From: Pedobacter kyonggii
GTDB lineage: Bacteria > Bacteroidota > Bacteroidia > Sphingobacteriales > Sphingobacteriaceae
Length of the DNA: 64,000 nucleotides
Reading direction: 5' to 3'
NCBI RefSeq assembly: GCF_004310665.1
Contig: NZ_SIXF01000032.1
Coordinates: 1-64,000, forward strand
Positions 1 to 8,084 of this stretch are shown in pieces (the stretch's first letter is position 1; each line of letters starts with the position of its first letter). The notes below the pieces were generated by a model. The model was given only the letters and a program-made list of their open reading frames with translations, was not told the origin of the DNA and made no database searches. Position numbers and translations under genes: made by a program.

Positions 1-334
1 ACTAGCTATAAAGATATGATAGACTGCTTTCTAAACCTTGCTTGGGAAAACCTGCTTTAATCAGTGTGCGGCTATCTTTTAAACTGTTTATTAATAAATA
101 CTTGCGGCAAATTTAACGACCGCTAATAGGAGGATATAGCTAAGTTTTTATACTTTTATAAAAAAAAGCTTCTGAGAGGCGTTAATTTAACTAAATAGAA
201 ACCGCAAATTCTCAGGACAGGCAACTTCTTTTGCCCATAAAAAAAGAAAAAGCTTCCAAAGCCACTTGAAAAAGGGTTTTATTCATAGGAGGTTTATTTC
301 ACAACGGATTGTGATTCTTTTGCTGCTGAAAACT
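1..334. other. Intergenic region, no gene seen
   Basis: AT-rich stretch ahead of the first gene. I see no convincing reading frame or structured RNA. It holds A-runs and a weak CTGAGA/TCTCAG inverted pair (172-177 and 210-215) too far apart to call a terminator. Confidence 0.4.
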
Positions 335-342
335 TACATTTG
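335..342 (+). promoter_or_regulatory. Putative Bacteroidota -7 element (TACATTTG)
   Basis: Exact match to TAnnTTTG, 14 bases before the ATG of the small secreted protein at 357. A possible -33 partner is ATTG at 308-311, slightly farther away than usual. Confidence 0.5.
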
Positions 343-356
343 AAAAAAGAAAAGAG

Positions 357-698
357 ATGAAAAAAATAATATTTGTATTAGTTCTTGGTGTATTTGTAGT
401 TGCTGCAAATGCTCAAACTGCTCCTAAAAAAGCTGAATCAGCAAAAGTAATCACCAAACAAACGGTAGATATTGCTTGTGGCGAATGTCAGTTTAAAATG
501 AAAGGTAAAGACTGCGAGTTAGCAGTGAAAATAGATGGCAAATCTTATTTTGTTGATGGAAAAGGTATTGATGATTTTGGTGATGCCCATGGCGAACATG
601 GTTTTTGCAATGCCGTGAGCAAAGCAGAAGTTACCGGCGAAATTGTAAATAACCGTTTTAAGGCGAAAGAAATAAAGTTGTTGGCGGTTAAGAAGTAA
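357..698 (+). CDS. Small secreted DUF6370-like protein
   Basis: A 113-residue protein with a clear signal peptide (MKK start, hydrophobic core, likely cleavage after the Ala-Asn-Ala-Gln region near residue 20). The mature part has a CGEC motif near residues 41-44 and two more cysteines (in KDCEL and GFCNA), so it may be disulfide-bonded or bind metal. The pattern CGxCQFxxxGKxCxLAVxIDGKxYFVDG followed by a D/H-rich stretch and FCNA resembles the Bacteroidota family DUF6370, from memory. Function unknown. It probably acts in the periplasm or outside the cell and is transcribed alone. Confidence 0.75.
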   Translation: MKKIIFVLVLGVFVVAANAQTAPKKAESAKVITKQTVDIACGECQFKMKGKDCELAVKIDGKSYFVDGKGIDDFGDAHGEHGFCNAVSKAEVTGEIVNNRFKAKEIKLLAVKK

Positions 699-705
699 TG
701 GTTTT

Positions 706-806
706 ACCGCAAAGAACGCAAAGCTTTTCGCAAAGTGACGCAAAGCTAGATTAACCTATGCACCCAACTTTGCGTTCTTCGTGCCTTTTTCTCTGTGCGC
801 TCCGGT
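706..806. repeat. Palindromic repeat, family A copy 1
   Basis: Starts with accgcaaagaacgcaaag and ends with ctttgcgttcttcgtgcc then ctctgtgcgctccggt, so the ends are reverse complements. It lies between convergent genes at 698 and 819. Related copies occur at 4921, 5913, 13138 and 13288. Confidence 0.75.
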
Positions 807-818
807 TAAAAAAGCAGG

Positions 819-1799
819 CTATTCAAATTCCTTTCCCAAACCCTGTCTTAAATCGAAAAGTAACCATTGTTTGCTTTTCACATCTGCCTGTCTGGTTTTT
901 AATAACTGGATAAAATCTTTCACACCGATTTCTTCATTCCCGTTACCGTGGATCAATACAATACTGCCCGTATTAGGCTGTTGTCCTTTGGCAAGCCAGG
1001 CATCACTGCCAATAGGAATTAATCCGTAGTCCTCGATCTTTTCTACAATGGTCTTATCCGATACCAAACCGGGGAAACGGAAAAATACAGATGGGGTTAA
1101 ACCATTTTTGAGCATCAGTTTTTCATTCTCCAATACTTCCACATCTAAATTGGTTCCAGGTGCCAATAGAAAGTTTTCAGCTAAGGGCAACTTATTTACT
1201 TCGTGGTTGTAGGTATGGTTTACCCAGGTGATATTCAGCTCTTTTTTCTCTACCAGACTTTTAAGCCAGTTCAGGTCATCCTGATGTTTCAGCATCCATT
1301 TACCAGAAACAGAAATCGCGAGTGGGGCAGGTTGCTCTATCTTTTTAAATTCATCGAAAACAGACTGGAAAATAATTCTATCCAGGGCTTTATGCGATGG
1401 ACAAAGATCGATCGTTAAGGCAATGCCCTTTTCGTTCGGAATGGCATGATCAATCCCTGCATTTTGAAGTTGTAGATCTTTAGCGGCCGCGGCTTCTATT
1501 GATTTAACATAGGCTATGTTTTTGAAAATCGCCAATACATTCTGGAACTGTAAGCCGCTTGTGGTATAATTACTGGCAAGATCTACTTTGGTATCTAAAG
1601 TTTTTGGATTCACCAGCAATAAATATTTTTGATTATTTGCTAAAAAACTTCTGATTGCAATCAGCTTCTCATTAGCGCGGGCGGCTGTAGCAAAGTTCAC
1701 CTTGTAACGCTTGATATCATCAAAATTCTGTGCAAAAATTTTAACATCAAAAAAGCAAATGGAAAAAATAATGAGGAGCAAAGATTTAGATAGCTTCAT
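819..1799 (-). CDS. Polysaccharide deacetylase family protein (NodB-like, CE4)
   Basis: A 326-residue protein with an N-terminal signal sequence (hydrophobic residues 7-20, likely cut near FAQ). The second half carries degenerate NodB motifs in order: LTIDLCP (motif 1, one Asp kept), NHTYNHE (motif 2, the two metal-binding His), FRFPGL (motif 3), GSDAW (motif 4) and LIHGNG (motif 5). CE4 enzymes remove N- or O-acetyl groups from peptidoglycan, chitin-like or other polysaccharides in the periplasm or at the surface. Motif 1 lacks the usual second Asp, so activity or substrate may differ from the standard. Single gene facing a small plus-strand ORF at 1860. Confidence 0.8.
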   Translation of the reverse strand: MKLSKSLLLIIFSICFFDVKIFAQNFDDIKRYKVNFATAARANEKLIAIRSFLANNQKYLLLVNPKTLDTKVDLASNYTTSGLQFQNVLAIFKNIAYVKSIEAAAAKDLQLQNAGIDHAIPNEKGIALTIDLCPSHKALDRIIFQSVFDEFKKIEQPAPLAISVSGKWMLKHQDDLNWLKSLVEKKELNITWVNHTYNHEVNKLPLAENFLLAPGTNLDVEVLENEKLMLKNGLTPSVFFRFPGLVSDKTIVEKIEDYGLIPIGSDAWLAKGQQPNTGSIVLIHGNGNEEIGVKDFIQLLKTRQADVKSKQWLLFDLRQGLGKEFE

Positions 1800-1859
1800 A
1801 TTTCCTTATTTAAAATCTTTCTAATTTAAGGCAAATCCATTATCTTTACAAACATCGCC

Positions 1860-1982
1860 ATGAACAAAGAAAAAGTAAAATTATGGTTTAAGCGGGTGGG
1901 GCTAGTTGGGTTTTTATTCTTCCTGATTAAAGGATTAATATGGCTCGTGGTGTTCTATTTTATTGGCAAAAACGTCACTTAA
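1860..1982 (+). CDS. Small single-span membrane protein (40 aa), candidate
   Basis: Frame starting MNKEKVKLWFKRVGL and ending GKNVT, 40 residues. The first part is basic; residues 14-35 are a strong hydrophobic segment, giving a predicted single-pass membrane peptide with a positive-inside N-terminus. A near-consensus -7 element (TATCTTTA, near 1841) lies upstream and the ORF is divergent from the deacetylase. The charge and hydrophobicity pattern suggests a real gene, but no function can be assigned and it may be missed by gene callers. Confidence 0.5.
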   Translation: MNKEKVKLWFKRVGLVGFLFFLIKGLIWLVVFYFIGKNVT

Positions 1983-2092
1983 ATTGGTTCATTTGTTCAC
2001 TGGTCATTAGTTCATTAATCCGCGCAAACTGCATAAAGCCACCGTCGTGCTGATTTCTCTTAATGTTCTTAATCTCTTAATGGTGAAGAAAT

Positions 2093-2473
2093 CTACCTAA
2101 ATGTAAACAGCATATTCGCTAAGAAATTCCAAACAAAAACAATTACAATCGCGAAGAATTTGGCTACGTAAAAATTGGTGCCGTTTTTCCTTTGGTGAAA
2201 CAGGTAAATAATAAACGTATTTAATCCTAAACCAATTAAACTCACTACCAAAAATTTACTAAATTCTGTTCCCCAATGCGTATTGGTGCTTTCGAAAGTC
2301 CAAACCCGGTTAATCAGGTAATTATTGGTTACAGCTAAAGTAAAGCCAATGGCATTGGCAATGTATTTGTTTATTTTGATTTTCTCCTTACACAACCAGG
2401 TTGCACCAAAATCTATGGCCATCCCAAGGAAACCTGTTAATCCAAATTTTAAGATGCGGGAAAATAAATCCAT
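2093..2473 (-). CDS. GtrA family membrane protein
   Basis: A 126-residue protein with four predicted transmembrane segments. The N-terminal FGLTGFLGMAIDFGATWL and the NNYLINRVWTF signature are typical of GtrA/DPMS-like proteins. Members help move lipid-linked sugars across the inner membrane or assist glycosyltransferases. It starts 1 base downstream of the stop of the GT39 gene on the same strand, so the two are almost certainly co-transcribed and may work together on the same polyprenyl-linked sugar. Confidence 0.9.
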   Translation of the reverse strand: MDLFSRILKFGLTGFLGMAIDFGATWLCKEKIKINKYIANAIGFTLAVTNNYLINRVWTFESTNTHWGTEFSKFLVVSLIGLGLNTFIIYLFHQRKNGTNFYVAKFFAIVIVFVWNFLANMLFTFR

Positions 2474-2474
2474 G

Positions 2475-4115
2475 TCAATGTATTTTAACCAGATAAAAGT
2501 GCTCTAAAACCTGTGGGCGTGTTTTCACGTTTAAAAATTTACCCGTTAATTTCGTGGTATGAAAATATTCAAACGATTTTAGAATTTCAGCATGGTACTC
2601 GCTTTTTAGTTTTGCCAATTCCTGCTCTGGAATGTATATAACCAAGTCTTTTAGGCTTTTTGATTTGTCGAGATCTGTATAATTATGGAAATATTTTACT
2701 TCCCCAGGGGCATAAAAATCAAAAGAGAAGGCATCTATATAGTTTAATACTGCAGGTTTAGCCGTGGGATAATTTTGCTTTAACCAATTACCGGCCTGCA
2801 TACCTGATTGATATTTTAAAAGGGCCGGGTAGAAAAAAATGAAGAGAAATATCATTAATCCAACTGATAAAAATGCACTTCTGGCAATGATGGCTTCCAA
2901 TAAAATGCCTTTAAACAACAAGAATGCGATAACGAGAACAACGATCAGAATCCCGATAATTAAATATGGGTTTTCAAATCCAAAGAAAAAGGCTAAGACA
3001 GAAAGTAAAGCAATAACCAAAATGAAAATGATATTCTGTATAAAAAAGAAGGCTTTTAAACCTTTGCTGCCAAGCTTCCTTAAATACAAGGCTGTGATGA
3101 TCGAAAACTGAGGAAAGATGATCAGGATATAATGCGGCAACTGAAATTTAGAAAGCGAAAAGATCAGAAAAGTAACCGCTGCACTTGCCCAGATCATAAT
3201 GCTTTCGGGAGCTAAAGCAATTCTATTTTTTCTTTTAAACAGATTTACAACGGCCGTATAAAATAATACAGACCAGGGGAGAAATGCCCAAAGGGTGGTA
3301 TGCAAGAAGAACGAAATATCCCCTTTACCTTTAATTGGCCCATTGTTAAAAAACCGTCCAAACTGGCTGTCCCAAAAGAAAAATTTTAAACCCGAAACAC
3401 CTGTTCTCTCGAAAACAATTTTTTCGGGATGCATATCGAATTGCATGTAAAGCGAATACAGCTCGGGGGTAATAAAAACAAAAATTAAAAGGATAGCGAC
3501 ATACCATTTTGGTTTTATAAGTTGCTTGTATTGTTTTGTAAACAACCAATAGATGATAAAGCCTGCAAATACAGGAATCAGTACAAAAATACCTTTGATC
3601 AATATCGCACACGCCGCAAAAAATGAGCCTGCTACAATGTGCCAGAAAGAATTTTGATGTGCTTTATAATAATGGTAAATAGATGCTAATGTAAAGGTGG
3701 TAATATAAATTTCGGCCCTAACATCAAAAGTAGAGGTGATGATATGTAATGCACTTAGGAAAATTACCACACTGATCAATCCGGTTTTTTCATCGTATAT
3801 ATCTTTGGCTAATTTGTATAAATACCACGCGCCCAGTAAACCGAACAGAAATGATGGTAATTTATAGGCGAAGGATGAGATTCCGAAAATTTTAAAGGAT
3901 GCTGCAGAAATCCAAAATGTGAGGTGGGGTTTATCCAGCCAGTCGGCCCCACGGCCATAAAGATTAAACCAATCTTTAAACAGAATAATGTTTTTAGACA
4001 TGGAAGCATACAATGCACCATCGGGCTCCATCACGCCACTAAAAAGCGCTGGTATACTCGCAATTGCAAGTAAAACGATCAGGAATTTATATAGGGTTGT
4101 ATCTTTTAAGTTCAT
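2475..4115 (-). CDS. GT39/ArnT-like membrane glycosyltransferase
   Basis: A 546-residue integral membrane protein with about 11-12 hydrophobic segments. It has an acidic first loop ([16 protein letters not shown]) and a [20 protein letters not shown] motif characteristic of the ArnT/PMT (GT39, GT-C fold) superfamily. These enzymes transfer a sugar from a polyprenyl-phosphate donor to lipid A, protein or glycan on the periplasmic side; the acidic residue in the first loop is the usual catalytic site. The C-terminal part after about residue 430 is a soluble periplasmic domain. Pairing with GtrA fits lipid-linked sugar use. The acceptor cannot be told from sequence. Confidence 0.85.
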   Translation of the reverse strand: MNLKDTTLYKFLIVLLAIASIPALFSGVMEPDGALYASMSKNIILFKDWFNLYGRGADWLDKPHLTFWISAASFKIFGISSFAYKLPSFLFGLLGAWYLYKLAKDIYDEKTGLISVVIFLSALHIITSTFDVRAEIYITTFTLASIYHYYKAHQNSFWHIVAGSFFAACAILIKGIFVLIPVFAGFIIYWLFTKQYKQLIKPKWYVAILLIFVFITPELYSLYMQFDMHPEKIVFERTGVSGLKFFFWDSQFGRFFNNGPIKGKGDISFFLHTTLWAFLPWSVLFYTAVVNLFKRKNRIALAPESIMIWASAAVTFLIFSLSKFQLPHYILIIFPQFSIITALYLRKLGSKGLKAFFFIQNIIFILVIALLSVLAFFFGFENPYLIIGILIVVLVIAFLLFKGILLEAIIARSAFLSVGLMIFLFIFFYPALLKYQSGMQAGNWLKQNYPTAKPAVLNYIDAFSFDFYAPGEVKYFHNYTDLDKSKSLKDLVIYIPEQELAKLKSEYHAEILKSFEYFHTTKLTGKFLNVKTRPQVLEHFYLVKIH

Positions 4116-4186
4116 TTATAAGAAGCAAATATGAGCAAAAAAAAGTCAAATTTTTTCAAGGTTTAAGATTAACAAAGGCAAAGCCT

Positions 4187-4194
4187 TATCTTTG
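4187..4194 (+). promoter_or_regulatory. Putative -7 element (TATCTTTG) of pdxJ
   Basis: Exact TAnnTTTG match ending 4 bases before the pdxJ ATG at 4199. Transcription starting at the usual distance would begin at or next to the ATG, implying a leaderless or nearly leaderless mRNA. Confidence 0.55.
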
Positions 4195-4198
4195 CTAC

Positions 4199-4915
4199 AT
4201 GACAAAGTTATCGGTTAATATCAATAAAATTGCTACACTCCGCAACAGCCGGGGTGGTAATAATCCTGATCTGGTTAAAGTTGCATTAGATTGTGAACGT
4301 TTCGGTGCGCAGGGAATTACCGTGCATCCACGCCCTGATGAACGCCATATCCGCTACCAGGATGTTTACGATTTAAAGGCTGTTATTGCTACAGAATTTA
4401 ATATTGAAGGAAATTGCAAAGAAGATAAATTTGTTGATCTGGTTTTGGCCAACAAACCTGCCCAGGTTACACTGGTGCCTGATGCCGAAGGTCAGATTAC
4501 CTCTAACCACGGTTGGGATACAGTTAAACATAAAGACTATCTGAAAGAAATGGTTGCTGTTTTCCAAAAGGAAGGCATTCGCGTTTCTATTTTTGTAGAT
4601 CCAGTTGTGGAGATGGTTGAGGGAGCGGTAGAAACCGGAACGGACCGGATTGAATTGTATACCGAGGCTTACGCACATAATTATTTTGCCGATCGCGAAA
4701 AAGCCGTTATAAGTTATATTGCTGCGGCACATCATGCCAACAAATTAGGCTTGGGAATTAATGCGGGGCATGATCTCGACTTACACAACCTACATTATTT
4801 TGCACAGAGCATCCCAGGTTTATTAGAAGTTTCTATTGGTCATGCGCTGATTAGCGATGCGCTTTATCTGGGCTTGGAAACTACCATTCAGAAATATTTA
4901 CAACAACTGGTTTAG
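4199..4915 (+). CDS. pdxJ: Pyridoxine 5'-phosphate synthase PdxJ
   Basis: A 238-residue protein starting [20 protein letters not shown]. The conserved N-terminal VNI(N/D)K..TLRN segment and the [10 protein letters not shown] motif are diagnostic of PdxJ, which condenses 1-deoxyxylulose 5-phosphate with 3-amino-2-oxopropyl phosphate to make pyridoxine 5'-phosphate in DXP-dependent vitamin B6 synthesis. [18 protein letters not shown] and [11 protein letters not shown] are also typical; length is normal. The frame stays open upstream to 4064, but that extension overlaps the divergent GT39 gene, lacks family similarity and contains the promoter, so the ATG at 4199 is chosen. Confidence 0.95.
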   Translation: MTKLSVNINKIATLRNSRGGNNPDLVKVALDCERFGAQGITVHPRPDERHIRYQDVYDLKAVIATEFNIEGNCKEDKFVDLVLANKPAQVTLVPDAEGQITSNHGWDTVKHKDYLKEMVAVFQKEGIRVSIFVDPVVEMVEGAVETGTDRIELYTEAYAHNYFADREKAVISYIAAAHHANKLGLGINAGHDLDLHNLHYFAQSIPGLLEVSIGHALISDALYLGLETTIQKYLQQLV

Positions 4916-4920
4916 TTTTT

Positions 4921-5000
4921 AACCGCAAAGTACACTAAGAAGTGCACAGAGAAACAGAGCCTCTGCGTACTCGGTGAAAAACTCTTTTTCTCTGTGGTTA
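4921..5000. repeat. Palindromic repeat, family A copy 2
   Basis: Begins aaccgcaaagtacactaag and ends ctttttctctgtggtta. It directly follows pdxJ and ends 13 bases before the ATG of the EamA gene; reading it as coding would add 13 spurious residues to that protein. Confidence 0.75.
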
Positions 5001-5012
5001 GATAATGTACAT

Positions 5013-5933
5013 ATGTTAAAAGGAATTCTCCTTGTTTTTTTTGGTGCCTGCAGTTTTGGTATCCTTTCTACTTTTGTTAAACTGGCTTACCACGAAGGTT
5101 ATACGCTGGGTGATGTTACAGGAGCTCAGGCTTTCTTTGGTGCCGTAATTTTATGGGTGCTATTTTTCTTCCAAAGCAGAACCGCTGGTTATAAAGCCAA
5201 AGCAATCGTGATAAAAACTCCTTGGTGGAAAATGGTGCTGGCTGGAACATGTACAGGCCTGGTAAGTATATTCTATTACCAATGCGTAAAGCTTGTGCCC
5301 AACTCAGTTGCGATTATTCTGTTAATGCAGTTTATCTGGATGAGTATTTTAATAGAATACCTAATCTTTAAAAAGAAACCAACGGGCTTGCAGCTTCTGG
5401 CTATTTTATTGGTTTTAGGCGGAACGGTTTTGGCCAGCGGAATGGCAGAAACAAGTATCAGGAGCATGGATTTAAAAGGGATTGGTTTCGGTTTATTGGC
5501 TGCAATTTCTTATGCAGGCTTTTTGCTGTTAAGTGGACGGATTGGAAATGAATATGCTCCACTGCAAAAAAGTGCCTTGATGATTACCGGTGCCTGTATA
5601 TTGATCTTCATTATTTTTCCGCCAACATTCTTGTTTAATGGTGCTTTAAATGGTAGTTTATTAAAATGGGGATTGATTATCTCAGTTTTTGGTACGGTTA
5701 TTCCGCCTTTATTCTATGCAGAAGGCGTGCCCAGAATCGGAACAGCCATAAGTTCGATACTAAGCGCTGCAGAGTTACCTGTTGCCGTAATGATGGCGGG
5801 TTTTGTCTTACAAGAGCAGGTATCGTTTTTAAGGTGGGTTGGCGTTGTAGTAATTTTATCAGCGATGGTTTTGCCGAATCTGAAATATTTAAAAAAAAAT
5901 AATCTCGTTTTTACCACAAAGTACACAGAGTGA
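5013..5933 (+). CDS. EamA/DMT family transporter
   Basis: A 306-residue membrane protein with about ten hydrophobic segments in two EamA halves (roughly residues 1-140 and 150-290). The first opens with a GACSFGILSTFVKLAY segment and the second has the matching GFGLLAAISYAGFLLLSGR. Such proteins usually export amino acids, nucleosides or other metabolites across the inner membrane; substrate unknown. The frame is open back to a GTG at 4974, but those 13 codons lie in a palindromic repeat, so ATG 5013 is preferred. The last residues (TTKYTE) and the stop codon are encoded by the next repeat copy, so the C-terminus appears to have been reshaped by repeat insertion. Confidence 0.88.
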   Translation: MLKGILLVFFGACSFGILSTFVKLAYHEGYTLGDVTGAQAFFGAVILWVLFFFQSRTAGYKAKAIVIKTPWWKMVLAGTCTGLVSIFYYQCVKLVPNSVAIILLMQFIWMSILIEYLIFKKKPTGLQLLAILLVLGGTVLASGMAETSIRSMDLKGIGFGLLAAISYAGFLLLSGRIGNEYAPLQKSALMITGACILIFIIFPPTFLFNGALNGSLLKWGLIISVFGTVIPPLFYAEGVPRIGTAISSILSAAELPVAVMMAGFVLQEQVSFLRWVGVVVILSAMVLPNLKYLKKNNLVFTTKYTE

Positions 5934-6036
5934 AGGCGCAGAGGGCACAAAGCCGGGCTATTATTTTTAACAATTAAGGATGTAAGGTGCTTGAAGTCTC
6001 TGTTTTCTCTGTGAAAACTTAGTGCGCTCTGTGGTT
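5913..6036. repeat. Palindromic repeat, family A copy 3
   Basis: Runs from accacaaagtacacagag to gtgcgctctgtggttta. Its left end overlaps the final codons and TGA stop of the EamA gene. With the copy at 4921 it brackets that gene. Confidence 0.75.
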
Positions 6037-6093
6037 TATATTGGTTCTATATCAAAAAATTAAATATCTTTAAAAAGCATAAAGCATATACAC

Positions 6094-6657
6094 ATGAAAA
6101 AACTTACTATTTATATTTTATCCTTTATCATCATCGGATTAGCCGCATGTAAAACCAAAACTACCATCAATCAGGACGAGGCTGCTGAAGTAATTACCGA
6201 TTATTTAAAAGCCAATCCCGAATATAAAACCGCTAGGTTTAATTTTGGGGAGATCAAATTCAACAGCACAAACGATATGTTCGAGCTTGGGAAATATAAA
6301 TCCTTAGCGAGTAAAGGCTTGGTGACATTAGATTTGAAAACAGCTAAAAAGAAGTTCCTTTCAAAAGATAGTAGTTTCGTTTACCAAATTACCTTAACCG
6401 ATAAAGCGAGCCCATTAGTTTTAAAGCAAGATGGCGATAAAGCGACGGTAAAAGTTGTTGAATATGTTTTAGCAGATGAAAAACCTGTAGATTTTGCTCA
6501 GGTAAACTCAAGTACTGCAAAGGTTACCGTATCACTTAAAATGACTACTACTGATTTTGAACCTTTTGATAAAGATGCCAATAAAAACAGCAACTTCATT
6601 ACCAAAACTTATAAATTAAAATTGAGTAAAGATGAGGGCTGGAAGGTGCAGAAGTAG
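6094..6657 (+). CDS. Putative lipoprotein of unknown function
   Basis: A 187-residue protein with a lipoprotein signal peptide: MKK, hydrophobic stretch, then GLAAC with the lipidated Cys at residue 19. The mature part starts KTKTTINQDEAAEVITDYLKANPEYKTARFNFG and is rich in lysine and threonine with alternating beta-type segments. It is likely anchored to a membrane facing the periplasm. I do not recognise a named domain. It is a single gene between a repeat-rich region and a convergent glycosyltransferase-like gene. Confidence 0.7.
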   Translation: MKKLTIYILSFIIIGLAACKTKTTINQDEAAEVITDYLKANPEYKTARFNFGEIKFNSTNDMFELGKYKSLASKGLVTLDLKTAKKKFLSKDSSFVYQITLTDKASPLVLKQDGDKATVKVVEYVLADEKPVDFAQVNSSTAKVTVSLKMTTTDFEPFDKDANKNSNFITKTYKLKLSKDEGWKVQK

Positions 6658-6808
6658 ATTTAAAGACTAAAGACCAAGGATAAAAGTGTAATACCTATTG
6701 CGCCCTGCAACATCTATTTCTTGTAGGGTCAGAAGTTTTTAAACCCGACAGCAGTAGAAATCCTTTTTGTTTGCATCAACCTTCAATATCAGCATGACAA
6801 GGGAGTAA

Positions 6809-6874
6809 CAAAAAGATTGTAGCGGATGGCGGGAACACACTTGAATTTTAGCACGGCCATTGCTTTCCAACTAA
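6809..6874 (+). repeat. Direct repeat, copy 1 (caaaaagattg...attgctttcc)
   Basis: The 60-base block 6809-6868 is identical to 7851-7910 at 44 of 60 positions with no gaps. The 16-mer ATTGCTTTCCAACTAA (6859-6874) also occurs exactly at 58885-58900. It sits just after the stop end of the minus-strand gene 6894-7742. Confidence 0.6.
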
Positions 6875-6893
6875 TAAGATATACGAAAATTAA

Positions 6894-7742
6894 TTACGAA
6901 TTCTTTTTCTGAAGATAGGTTTTAAGCTTCTTAAAAAAATCTACTTTTTTAGGCCTTTCCTTACCGTTATGGGTTAAATTGTTGTCGTAATGGTTTAGCA
7001 ATTCTGCAGCGTAATCTTTTTGAGGTTGACTACCCGACTTTAATACCTCGATAAACCGAATGGCATTGTGATTTAATGTACTGTTAAATGAAACGGCATA
7101 ATACTCGCTACGTTCAGTTGGATTTCTATTATTGTTGATTTCCGCTGCACCGTTTTCTGCAAAGTAATCGGCGTGAAGAATAAGCGGGTTTATTTTTTTC
7201 AATCTCTTCGTACCTTTGCGCTCATTCCGCCATGGATGTTCTTTTTTATAAAGCTGTGCAAGAAGAAAATCTTTTTTCCAAAGGGTAATCTGGTGCGACA
7301 TTAAATAATTTGACGCCTCATTATCGATCTCTGCAATATTAAATCCTTCGATAAAATTAGTGGTTTCTTTAGTTTTGTAAACACTAGAACTGTGGAGTTT
7401 TACCTGTTGCCAATCGTTTTTAATTGCCTGTTCGAACAGCGCTGTAAAGAACATAGGATTTACGGGTTTACTTAACCACATATCTTCCTGGAAGTAGAGC
7501 ACATATTCTTCGTCTATATTACCTAACAACGTTACCAGGCGATCGGCCCATTCGCCTTTGCCCGATTTGATGTTCGTAAAGCCATTCACATCAGCGTTTT
7601 TTGCTTCTGTAGCGAAATAATAATTGCAAGGTATTTTAAAATCCCAGTTTTCTGAGAAAGTGTAATCAAAACCTTTATAAAGAAATTCATAACTATCGCA
7701 GGCATGAACTAAAAGTGCGACGTTATTTTTGCAAGTTGACAT
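6894..7742 (-). CDS. Glycosyltransferase-like protein
   Basis: A 282-residue soluble protein. LLVHACDSYEFLYKGFDYTF near the N-terminus and EYVLYFQEDMWLSKPV near residue 100 look like a GT-A type transferase with an acidic metal-binding motif (ED), as in sugar transferases acting on surface glycans. No signal peptide or membrane span is seen. The frame is open to a TTG at 7769, but that TTG lies inside a consensus -7 element, so the ATG at 7742 (MSTCKNN) is chosen. The gene is monocistronic and bracketed by related 60-bp direct repeats at 6809 and 7851, a possible sign of transfer. Family assignment is tentative. Confidence 0.6.
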   Translation of the reverse strand: MSTCKNNVALLVHACDSYEFLYKGFDYTFSENWDFKIPCNYYFATEAKNADVNGFTNIKSGKGEWADRLVTLLGNIDEEYVLYFQEDMWLSKPVNPMFFTALFEQAIKNDWQQVKLHSSSVYKTKETTNFIEGFNIAEIDNEASNYLMSHQITLWKKDFLLAQLYKKEHPWRNERKGTKRLKKINPLILHADYFAENGAAEINNNRNPTERSEYYAVSFNSTLNHNAIRFIEVLKSGSQPQKDYAAELLNHYDNNLTHNGKERPKKVDFFKKLKTYLQKKNS

Positions 7743-7766
7743 AAAAGAACACAGGTAAGTAGGTTT

Positions 7767-7774
7767 CAAATTTA
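7767..7774 (-). promoter_or_regulatory. Putative -7 element (TAAATTTG)
   Basis: Read on the minus strand this matches TAnnTTTG exactly, 24 bases upstream of the ATG at 7742. It overlaps the alternative TTG start and so argues against that longer frame. Confidence 0.5.
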
Positions 7775-7850
7775 CGAAAATGCTTTTTTCTTTCCTTAGG
7801 TAGCTGATATTTTACGTTGCAGCTGCTTATTGTTTCGGCTCAGCAGGATG

Positions 7851-7910
7851 CAAAAAGATTGAAGTTAAACCTGGCGACAAACTTAAATTTCGGGACAGCC
7901 ATTGCTTTCC
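7851..7910 (+). repeat. Direct repeat, copy 2
   Basis: Same orientation as the copy at 6809-6868, with matching ends caaaaagattg and cagccattgctttcc/cggccattgctttcc. It lies in the 340-bp gap before gcvP. Confidence 0.6.
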
Positions 7911-8051
7911 TAATAATGAATTATTCAAATAAAAATGAACAAACGTTTGTCTTCTTGTTTGTGCACAAAATCTACCTATTTTGTCGCTTTTGAGTATAAA
8001 TAGGACACCTTTTTTACACTGATTGATAGTGAAATACAGCTTCGTTTTTGC

Positions 8052-8059
8052 TACCTTTG
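8052..8059 (+). promoter_or_regulatory. Putative -7 element (TACCTTTG) of gcvP
   Basis: Exact TAnnTTTG match, 25 bases before the gcvP ATG. The leader would be about 20 bases, too short for a glycine riboswitch. Confidence 0.5.
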
Positions 8060-8084
8060 CACGCAAATTTATTATTCATACCGC

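Noticed and set aside
4064-4198. Longer N-terminus for PdxJ
   Set aside because: It overlaps the divergent GT39 gene and the promoter; the family starts at MTKLSVNI.
7911-8084. Glycine riboswitch before gcvP
   Set aside because: The promoter element lies about 25 bases from the ATG, leaving too short a leader for a riboswitch.
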